A stretch of 64,000 nucleotides of DNA from Adiantum capillus-veneris. Taxonomy: Eukaryota; Streptophyta; Polypodiopsida; Polypodiales; Pteridaceae. The position numbers and the translations under genes are program-made. The DNA lies in contig CM043944.1 of NCBI GenBank assembly GCA_014529385.2, positions 80,630,384-80,694,383 of the forward strand, written 5' to 3'. The notes beneath the pieces are model-generated. The model ran no database searches. It was not told the origin of the DNA and worked only from the letters and a program-made list of their open reading frames with translations. Numbering within the stretch: position 1 is the first letter of the stretch; every line of letters begins with the position of its first letter. Shown here piece by piece: positions 56,550 to 64,000 of this stretch.

Positions 56550-58032
56550 TGTCACCAGCGTGTGACTACTATCTATCTTTTTTGTTGATTTCTTTCTTAT
56601 TATCTATTTACTTTCACTTTTTGGAAACACCCCTCGGGAAATCTAACTGCCCTGCATTGCATAGCTAGTGTGGAACTGTCCAGAGGGAGTCCAGGCCTGA
56701 GGGCAAGAGAGCACTAAGGTTGGACAAGGACTATGGTTAGCCAAGTGGGGTCATTGACTAGCCAAAGTGGAATCCTTTGCTACAGAGGCTACATTTCAGT
56801 TCTGGATGTGGCCACAGTGTACAAAGAGGGTCGGATGACCTAGAAAGATACAATGGCAGCATCTCCTAAAATTTAGGGAACTGCTATTTTGGCCCTTGGG
56901 ACCTGAAAATGTGTTGACATCATTACCTCCGGAATGACAAAGGGAACATTTTCTTACTCTGCCGTGAAGTCAACTGGGCAGCCGGTTGGGAGATTTTTAG
57001 GCGGCAACCCGGAAACGGGAAAATGCTTATAAATGTGCCAAGTGGCACCTTCTGGTGCACTTGCCTCATGCAACAAGAAGTGGCGCTGAATTTTAAGCTG
57101 GGAGAGGCTCATTTTCAGATTTGTCACAGGTTAAGAGCTATGGAGTGCTTGCTTTCCCTCTTATGCACAGTGCGGTGCCAGGAGTGATGCCCTGCACGCT
57201 ACGCATTGCCCTCTCTCTCCCCTTTGACAGTATGTTATGCCCCTCTAGTGGGCTCTTCATTTGACCAATGTACAGTTGTGTGGGTTCATGCGCGATTGCC
57301 GAGGCAAGAGCCTCTTGCACAGGTACTGGATTAGCTAGCGGCTAATTCCCCCGCAGGTACAGGTGAATTCGGAGAGATTTCACGCCAGAAATCTCGTCCG
57401 ATTCAAAGGGCAAGTAGCCCTACAGGTGCGGGAGCTCGAGGACTTGCTACGGATGCGACCGGCACGCAAAACGGAGCCCGAAACACTAAATTACAGCCTG
57501 CTGTGTATTTTTGCAGGTTTAGGGTTTTGGCCCTAAACGGACCCTAATACCCCCAGGAGGTTCGGGGACGCAAGGGGACCGCTGTACGGGTGATCTGGCG
57601 CATTTTCAGGGCTGAAAACAGAGAATTCAGCGTGCTGCAGATTCTCGCCAGGTTTTGCAAAGTGCCCGTATGCGTCGGGAAAGTCAGTCAATGCGTGGGA
57701 ATACTGACTGTGAAGGGTCCTAGTACAGTTATGCTGCCGAAATCAGGCCGGAACAGTGGAAATTCAGCCGAGTTTGTGCGGGGCAGCTTGTAGGGAACCA
57801 CAGCGTTTATTCCCTCTTTTGAACAATAAAGAAATACGGAAAGGGGCGCCTAAGTTAGGGGCCAATCTGGTGTCCGTCTACTCATACAGGTGCAATCTAG
57901 CAGCTCGTATCCCTCTCCCCTTTGTTGTGTCTTGAAAGTACAGGTAAAATAGACGACTAATAATGGGTGAAAGCTAAATCAAGGTTTGAAGTAAAGTCTG
58001 CCGCCCTTTTTGGATTGAACAGGCCGGTTTCA
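56550..58032 (+). mobile_element. Solo LTR of a related family, inserted in the 3' LTR
   Basis: It starts TGTCACCAGCGTGTG, ends AGGCCGGTTTCA and is 1483 bp long. It is flanked by a perfect AACCG duplication (56545-56549, 58033-58037). Inside, many blocks match the surrounding LTR family (GGAACTGCTATTTTGG; CATTACCTCCGG; AAGTCAACTG; GGTTAAGAGCTATGGAGTGC), but with far more divergence than between the two LARD LTRs. No interior or second LTR accompanies it, so it is best read as the product of LTR-LTR recombination. Confidence 0.87.
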
Positions 58033-58083
58033 AACCGCCCCACCACGGGCCGGTTTCACAGGCTCCAGACAGGTATTCAGATT

Positions 58084-58700
58084 TAAGCATCTCTTTTGCA
58101 GGATGAACTTCCACTCCGTCTCCACCCGAGCGGCCGGAGGACCATCGCATCGAGCTAATGGAGGGGGCACAGCCTGTCAGTAAGGCCCCCTACCGTTTGA
58201 ACAAGACACAGGAGGAAGAGTTAGAGAAGCAACTCACGGAGTTGGTGGCTAGAGGATTAATACGTCCTAGTGTAAGTCCTTTTGCTGCTCCTATTTTGTT
58301 TGTCCGCAAGAAGGATGGTTCGTTTCGTTTGTGTGTTGATTACAGGGCATTGAACAAGATGACCGTCAAGAACAAGTTTTCGATGCCTCGCATTGAGTAT
58401 ATCCTTGATAGGCTCAATGGGACAAAGGTTTTTAGTAAGGTCGATCTCAAGAGTGGATACCATCAGGTACGGGTGTTTAAGGCAACATCTTCAAGACCGC
58501 TTTTCGCACAGAGCGAGGGGAATGGGAGTATGTTGTTATGCCTTTTGGATTGACAAATGCGGTGGGTACATTTAATCGTCTCATGGTAGGCCGTTTCGGT
58601 GATATGGTCGGTGTATGTGTGTTCATCTTTCTTGATGATATTCTCATTTTTTCTACATCGTGGGAACAACATGAAAAGGATGTCAAAAGGGTCCACAGTT
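58084..58700 (+). pseudogene. Gypsy reverse transcriptase
   Basis: The frame opens with ELPLRLPPERPEDHRIEL just before 58158, then KAPYRLNKTQEEELEKQL, RPSVSPFAAPILFVRKKDGS, LCVDYRALNKMTVKNKFS and FSKVDLKSGYHQVRV. A frameshift near 58470 is followed by VVMPFGLTNAVGTFNRLM and the catalytic FIFLDDILIFS (about 58624). This is chromovirus-style Gypsy reverse transcriptase. Sequence after DVKRV jumps into the pre-integrase part, so RNase H is deleted. Confidence 0.9.
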
Positions 58701-59655
58701 TCTCTTCAGGGGGTGTCTTTCGACAGTATGAAGAACCAGTATGCGGATTCCAAGTTTGGTGAACAGTGGTTACAGGCTCTTGCTTCCCAAGGGCCAAACA
58801 ACTATCTCATTTGTGATGGTTTGTTGTATTTTCGTCAATGTTTATGTGTGTTGCCCTCTCTTAGGCCAACCATATTGCATGATGCACATGACTCTCTCGC
58901 GAGTGGGCACAGGGAATGAACACGACTTTGGAAAAAACAAAAAGATTGTTTTTTTGGCCTAAAATGCGAAAAGATGTGTTTCGTTATGTCACACAATGCA
59001 CCATTCCCGATGGACCTTTTCAGGATATCTCCATGGATTTTGTGACTAACCTTCCACCAAGTTTGCATTCAAGGATACTCAATGTTTGACAATTGTTGAT
59101 CGTTTCATCAAGTTTTGCATGTTGGTTCCTTGTAAAGCCGCAGTCACCGCACAAGATGTAGCACGGTTGTTCATTAAGCATTGGTGCCCCCTCTGTGGTT
59201 TGCCAAAATCGATTGTTTCAGATAGGGATGTTAAGTTTATGTCCAATTTTTGACGCGCACTCTTTTAAAATTTTGGCACTAAGTTGAATTTTTCATCGGC
59301 TTTTCATCCACGGTCAGATGGTCAGACAGAGATTAACAATCAGTTGGCTTTTGATGTTTTAAAGTCATATGTGCATGATCACCAGTCTCATTGGGAGCTC
59401 TATCTCCCATTGGTTCAGGCTATTTTATATTAACTCTTTTTCCTCTGCCATTGGTCGAACCCATATGAGGCAGCTTTTGGCCATCCATTCCAATCACTTT
59501 TGACTCGCTTGGTCAGTCAAATGCCTGATGCCAATGCTGAAAGTCAATCATTGGATGAGATTTATGAGCGTGTGAAGCTTCGGCTAAGCAAGGCTCGGGA
59601 ATCTTATTCACAGCAGGCTAATAAACATCATCAAGATGTTTCACACAGATTTGGA
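58701..59655 (+). pseudogene. Gypsy integrase
   Basis: Pre-integrase sequence NYLICDGLLYFRQCLCV and HDAHDSLASGHR is followed by the core. The core has PFQDISMDFVTNLPPS (about 59018, first Asp), SIVSDRDVKFMSNF (about 59210, second Asp) and SSAFHPRSDGQTEINNQL (about 59295, Glu). The C-terminal part is EIYERVKLRLSKARESYSQQ. Frame breaks occur near 58917, 59085, 59250 and 59430. It inserts element DNA in the intact family but is dead here. Confidence 0.88.
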
Positions 59656-60608
59656 TTACGTCTCCCCTCCGACGGAAGATGTCACACTACAGAGATCATT
59701 TTCTTACCATACTGGAGGACGAGTTCATTCAACGACCATGCTATATGGACACCTACATGCCACACAACTCACGAGTGGCGATTGGTCAGCTCAAAGTGTC
59801 ATCACACAGATTAGAGAGCGAGGTGGGGCGAGCTCATGACATTCCCATGGAGGGGAGAGAGTGTAGAGTATGCAGAGAGGAAGTGGAGAGCGAGGAGCAT
59901 TTTGTTTGCAGATGCAAAGCTTCTGCAGATATAGAGGCCGATACGAGCCCCTATTTAGAGGACAGTCTACCTTCCGAGATATCATGCACTCTCGAGATCA
60001 AAGACAATTGGGGCGCTACTTACTAGAGATACAGAGGCACAGGGAGACACTTTTGCAGCCACCTACAGAGACCCCATGAGGGGGAAGACAAGTCACAGAT
60101 TACAGATTTCTTTCAGACAGCTACACCCCTTCCACTCCCAAACCCACAGAGGGGAGTGACCCTTCAGCAAGCTGAGGCGAATCGTGCCCGATGACGCCCA
60201 CGTACCAAAGGCCAAGCCCCACGACTCCACCACAAACAGATCGAGGAGATTCATTGAGCTGTTGAGGAGAGACGAGCCCAGGGGATGGCTCACCCAGAGG
60301 CGTTCATCAGGGCAGCCCTTGTTCCCGACCCTCCTATGTACTCCATTTTACACCCCCTCCCCCCATTAGCACAGGATGAAGCTAGCTAGATTGGTGCATT
60401 CGCATGGTTGTACTAACCTCAGCATATAGACATGCACATATCCCTACTACTAGAGCTCCACCCACCCCCATAGATCTATCACCCACCAGACGTCCTTCTC
60501 TCTTTTATTTTGTACCAATCTTAACTATTTTGACTTTTCCAATACAGAAAAGACATACATGTATGCTCGATTTGTCTCATAGGCCGACTTCGGCCTCACA
60601 TAAAGGTT
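59656..60608 (+). mobile_element. LINE 3' fragment with C-terminal Cys/His region
   Basis: Immediately after the Gypsy integrase the plus strand switches to LINE-like coding: NSRVAIGQLKVSSHRLESEV, RECRVCREEVESEEHFVCRC. After a frameshift it reads RYRGRYEPLFRGQSTF and DQRQLGRYLLEIQRHRETLL. This is the zinc-like C-terminus found after LINE reverse transcriptases. It is followed by 0.5 kb of non-coding sequence ending near a perfect hairpin AGGCCGACTTCGGCCT (60581-60596), which may be the LINE 3' end. The 5' limit is uncertain. Confidence 0.7.
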
Positions 60609-60610
60609 AA

Positions 60611-60613
<3 letters not shown>

Positions 60614-60666
<53 letters not shown>
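60614..60666 (+). repeat. Compound microsatellite (TC)n(AC)n
   Basis: About 16 TC units followed by about 10 AC units. It is the reverse complement order of the (GT)n(GA)n tracts elsewhere. Confidence 0.96.
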
Positions 60667-61188
60667 TAAAGGAAGTAATGCTTGAGGTAGCATCAACACC
60701 TAGAACACTTCAAAGGGTGTTAGTAAGAGAGGGCCTCGGGCGTCACTGAAGTAACAACATTCTCCATTGGCAAAGATGGTTCTTGGTAGGCAGATACTCT
60801 TGAAAAAAACTTGGAAATAAAGCACCCATAAAATCTCACCGACAACACAAGAAGGCCTGCCCACTGTAGGCCATTACATGAAATTATCCAACACAAGTTT
60901 TCAAAAAAAATACAGTTCTTTTATTAAAATCCCGGTTCCTGTGAAAAGGCTGCCGGCATCCCAAAGTGAACTCTATATTTATACAGAAAAAAACTATGCA
61001 AGTAATAAACTATGTATGAGGCTAGTAAAGATTCAGTATCTAAGCATCATCATTTTAGCTTTTACAAGATGCACATAATTCATTTCATTCCCTTCCAGCC
61101 CCTTGCCCATTTTTCTTTTCTTTTTTCAATGCCTATGAATATGCCTTCAATACCAGCTTGAGCCTCACCATACCAGTAACCAAACCAC
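60667..61188 (-). other. 3' region of the superoxide dismutase gene
   Basis: No other gene is seen. On the minus strand an AATAAA signal lies at 60920-60925, about 265 bases after the stop at 61189. It is a good candidate for the polyadenylation signal of the gene. Confidence 0.55.
60920..60925 (-). terminator. Candidate polyadenylation signal AATAAA
   Basis: Plus strand TTTATT. It is placed downstream of the superoxide dismutase coding region and followed by T/A-rich sequence. Confidence 0.5.
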
Positions 61189-62075
61189 TCAAACTTCAAT
61201 AAGCTTGCATCGTCTCTGCAAGTTATAAACACTCAAAAAGTCCAAGTATGGGAACCAGATACACATACCACAGGCAAGACGACCACCAGCATTTCCAGTA
61301 GTAGAACTTAATTCATGGCCACCTGCAAAAAGCCAGAAACATGAGCAAAGGTGTAGCTGATCAACAACAAATGTTCCAATTGGAAGCTAAAGAATAGTGA
61401 GAACAAAATTACCCTTCCCAAGGTCATCTTCCAACTCGTGAACTACAAGAGCTCTTCCAACCACTGAGTTTGTCCCGGATAGTGGAATCTAGCAGGCCCA
61501 TCATTAATTAGCATTCAAAAACGTGAATATTATAGACCTTCATACAAAACAAAACAGCTCGCATAAGTAGCACAGCTATGTGTCACCTGGGAATCAACTA
61601 TGGTGACCTCCACCACTCCTGTTGCAATGAAAGAAACAAAATGTCACTTTCCCAAAACATGGGGACCCAAATAAAAAGAATAAACATTGGAGACTCATGC
61701 ACACCCTTGTCATCCGCCACAACATTCCCAAGATCACCAGCATGTCGGACATCATCTTCAGGAGCACCATGTGTTAAGCCCTTTGGGTTGAAGTGGGCGC
61801 CTGACAGTAAGGCAGAGACCTTAAGTGCCTTAACTTTTTACAACACATATTTCAATGAAATTAGAACTAAACCTGTTGAAAGACAACCATTCGTGGTATC
61901 CCCAAACTCGTGCTGCATGTCCACCAGGCACATAATTCCCAAACACAAGCACACATAAGCATAGATTCACAAGAAACCCAAAAGAGCTTAAAAACGGGTA
62001 GAACAATTCTTACCAGATGAAAGCCATGTTTTCCCGGAGCGAGCCCAGAAATCAAAACCTTCACAGTTGTTGGAC
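61189..62075 (-). CDS. CSD2-like: Cu/Zn superoxide dismutase, chloroplast-type, partial (six exons)
   Basis: It converts superoxide to oxygen and hydrogen peroxide using a copper/zinc site. Exons on the minus strand are 62014-62075 ([20 protein letters not shown]), 61873-61912 ([13 protein letters not shown]), 61705-61800 ([32 protein letters not shown]), 61587-61618 ([10 protein letters not shown]), 61413-61488 ([26 protein letters not shown]) and 61269-61322 ([18 protein letters not shown]). All splice sites are consensus and in phase. Copper ligands (HLH, RHAGD, VVHELE), zinc ligands (GAHF, THG, RHAG, D), both disulfide Cys and the GGR Arg are present. HEFGD and GAHFNP fit the chloroplast form. 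N-terminal exons and transit peptide are not seen. The usual GVVGLTP ending is missing: exon 6 either reads on to TGA at 61189 or splices to an exon not found. Confidence 0.9.
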
Positions 62076-62755
62076 CTATTCATATCCATGATCAAATTAA
62101 GATCACATAAGAATAGACAAGCTCTCTCCAGAAAGTCCCTAAGTCATATATTGCTCTTTTACCACTTCTTGCTGCTTTCAAGCACATCCTCTTACCTAGA
62201 ACCATGACTATCTTCAAATTGAGATAACAGATTGCCTGCCCCCCTCCCGCCAGTGCCCCATGTTGATTGAGTGCTCGCAATAAATTGAAGGCTTCTACCC
62301 TTATGATACACAAATATGTGTAACTGTAGACATTTGAAAAAATACTGACCTCGAAATTTGAACAATCTCTGCCCCTCTCACAGGCAGCAAGTTATGGTCC
62401 CCCAATACAGACCAGAAAAACTGTAAACCTCAACGAGTCCAGGATAAGCCCAGATTTACCCGACTTATGGTAGTCACCCACAGGACAATTTAACCATCAG
62501 CTCCATCATGCATAGTAATGATTAAATACTACTACATCCCCACTAACGCCATTGGTGCCCAATAGTGAGTGTAGAACTAGGTACCAATATATGCTCCCAC
62601 ACACCCACACCACACACATACACGAGCATACATCAATACAAAGATCTGCGTACTGAGTTTCTGTCGTAACTCTAGAGATGCACGGTAGACTAATGTTAGA
62701 GTTCACGCATCTCTCTGAATTCATCTAGTCGGTCACAGTTTCTCCTAGTAGCACG
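62076..62755 (-). other. Intron or upstream region of the superoxide dismutase gene
   Basis: A preceding exon is required (the first visible exon starts with a split Gly codon after ATAG), but none in the right phase was found. No other gene was found. Confidence 0.5.
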
Positions 62756-63469
62756 TGTTAGGGAGTGAGGGCTGTTTTGTGACTGTGCTCGGCCGGTGTG
62801 AGGTAGGTTTCTCATGTCGGGTTATGTCTAGCCATGTTTAGCCTTGGGTTATTAGCTTGGTTCCATGGCCATGCGGGCTCCTGATGCCCCAGGTATTTTT
62901 CCCGAGTGCACTATGTTTCTCACCTGCCCATTCCCCTAGCTTTCCCTATTTTTGCCCCATTTCCACAATCGTGAGGGCTGGGAGTCTTGATCGGGCAGCA
63001 TCTTTGATGGTGTATATAGGTGAGAGGGGGGGTACCCTTACAGACCAACCCCAGAGGGGGGCACCCTCTCAAAAGTGCCCTTTGTTAGATTTACACCACT
63101 TTGTTGCTTCACTCAGGTCTAGGGCATACATGTACGGCTAATATGTCTCTAGGCTGGCCACCCACTGCAATGTCCGGCCGCCCAATTTTGGGCCAGCCGT
63201 CCACCTTGTATGGGCACTCTATATTCCTTACTTTATGCTGGGTTGTGGGGATTTTCTCTGCATTGCCCTACCTCCCCTTGGGCACCTATATATGGGGCTA
63301 AGGGGGGTAGCCACTTCTCAGTCATAAGTCATCTGATTGTATAGAAAGGGTCTTCTGCTCTGATAGTCATGGGGGGGCTGATCGCCCCTCTTCCCCTACA
63401 CCAACGTTTTGTGTTCTCTGTCTCTCTTCTCTCTCCTCTCTAACGCTTCCACACACGCGCACTCTCACA
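62756..63469 (+). repeat. 5' LTR candidate (714 bp)
   Basis: Starts TGTTAGGGAGTGAGGG and ends CTCTCACA. TATATA motifs lie near 63012 and 63287. The left boundary is inferred from the TG and has no partner LTR in the window to confirm it. Confidence 0.62.
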
Positions 63470-63483
63470 CGGTATCAGAGCTC
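63470..63483 (+). other. Primer-binding site (tRNA-iMet, one mismatch)
   Basis: CGGTATCAGAGCTC directly follows the LTR. The standard site is TGGTATCAGAGC. Confidence 0.75.
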
Positions 63484-64000
63484 AGGCATCACATGGTATC
63501 AACAACTTCAGCTTTTCCATGCTTTGGGACCGGGCGCATCACCTTCTGCATCAGGTTCTCCCTCCCAAGAAAAAGATCAGCCAGCATTTTGCATCAACCA
63601 GGGAGGCGATAAAATTTGGAGCTTTTCTGTCACAGAGAAACCCTTCTCCACCTGCATTTTTGCTCTCCCACATGGCGATCACCTCCAGGCAGCAAGCATT
63701 GGCCTCTACAGGCTTTTTCATTACGGAAAACCACCTCCCTACCACCTGCGTTTTTGGGAGCATCTGCGTTTTCAGCCAGCAGCTGCGTTTTTGGCAGGCT
63801 GCTGCGTTTTCAGCACAGGAGCCAAGAGGGGAGCGCTTGGCCACACCATCTACGGATCTTGCCTACCCCACCTGATTCCCGTCCTGATTCCTCTTCATCT
63901 GCTACAGATTTCAGGCATGCACACCTGCTGTTTTCTATGTTTTCAGCCCACTTTGGGTTGCCGCGTTGATTTCCCACCCTCTCCAACGCTCCGCACCTCG
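63484..64000 (+). other. Leader of the LTR element
   Basis: The phrase CTGCGTTTT recurs at least four times between 63743 and 63812. Open frames here (for example 63519-63875) match no known protein. Confidence 0.5.

Larger units (their letters stand above)
46978..58058 (+). mobile_element. Large non-autonomous LTR element (LARD-like), nested in Gypsy
   Basis: Two LTRs of about 1.71 kb, 46978-48691 and 54859-58058 (the latter split by a solo LTR), flank an interior that lacks gag-pol motifs. Without its insertions the interior is about 0.9 kb. A primer site of tRNA-Glu type follows the 5' LTR, and a polypurine tract (AAGAGGGGGGTA) precedes the 3' LTR. LTRs differ by a few percent by eye. A minus-strand Copia lies inside the interior with its own duplication. 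The name LARD is descriptive. Confidence 0.85.
46173..59655 (+). mobile_element. Gypsy LTR retrotransposon remnant, split by nested insertions
   Basis: Gypsy gag/protease sequence (46173-46977) and Gypsy reverse transcriptase plus integrase (58064-59655) are the two halves of one pol gene in plus orientation. They are separated by the LTR element 46978-58058, flanked by CACGC/CAGGC. Its own LTRs are not visible at either end. The left side is cut by the antisense Copia fragment, and on the right a LINE fragment begins at about 59656. Multiple breaks show it is dead. Confidence 0.85.
62756..64000 (+). mobile_element. LTR retrotransposon, 5' part, running off the window
   Basis: A candidate 5' LTR (62756-63469) is followed by a primer site and a leader. 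Gag-pol would lie beyond the window end, so the superfamily is not determined. The tRNA-iMet site fits Copia. It sits 5' of the visible superoxide dismutase exons, in opposite orientation. Confidence 0.72.

Noticed and set aside
61578-61958. 126-codon plus-strand open frame
   Set aside because: It lies antisense to the superoxide dismutase exons and introns and has no motif of its own.
62350-62420. Candidate extra superoxide dismutase exon on the minus strand reading GDHNLLPVRGAEIVQIS between TTTACAG and GTCAGT
   Set aside because: It looks like the expected upstream exon, but its phase (two leftover bases) does not fit the next exon, which needs one. In the required frame it has a stop.

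Overview
The window is eukaryotic nuclear DNA from a land plant. It has spliced genes with GT/AG introns, a plant-type Cu/Zn superoxide dismutase, Copia and Gypsy retrotransposons primed by plant tRNAs, LINE fragments, tRNA-derived SINEs and many dinucleotide microsatellites. The sequence alone does not give a species. Only two credible host genes are visible. The rest is mostly layered transposon debris.

Layout. 1-3265: 3' part of a decayed Copia element. 3555-5694: a non-coding LTR element. 5713-5909: a tandem duplication carrying an exon-like segment. 9816-11693: a four-exon gene for a 235-residue protein that I do not recognise (+). 14975-26868: a foldback (palindromic) element split by a Copia element (15002-26196), which itself holds a 466-bp Mutator-like MITE and a second, younger Copia element (19837-25383). 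29225-31760: a LINE on the minus strand. 33597-42117: about five tandem copies of a ~1.1-kb repeat joined by poly-T/poly-G tracts, interrupted by a small Copia derivative (35281-38688, minus) and a SINE (39951-40328). 43-46 kb: SINE, L1-like and Copia scraps.

46173-59655 is a deep nest. A Gypsy pol gene is split by a large non-autonomous LTR element with a tRNA-Glu-type primer site (46978-58058). That element has a young minus-strand Copia (49196-54487) in its interior and a related solo LTR (56550-58032) inside its 3' LTR. A LINE tail fragment follows to about 60608.

61189-62075 (minus) holds six exons of a chloroplast-type Cu/Zn superoxide dismutase with all metal ligands. Its 5' exons are not seen, and a further LTR element begins at 62756, upstream of the visible exons. 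The two host genes have no evident functional link. Target-site duplications, LTR divergence and nesting give a relative order of insertions, which is the main biological content of the window. All percentages are hand estimates.
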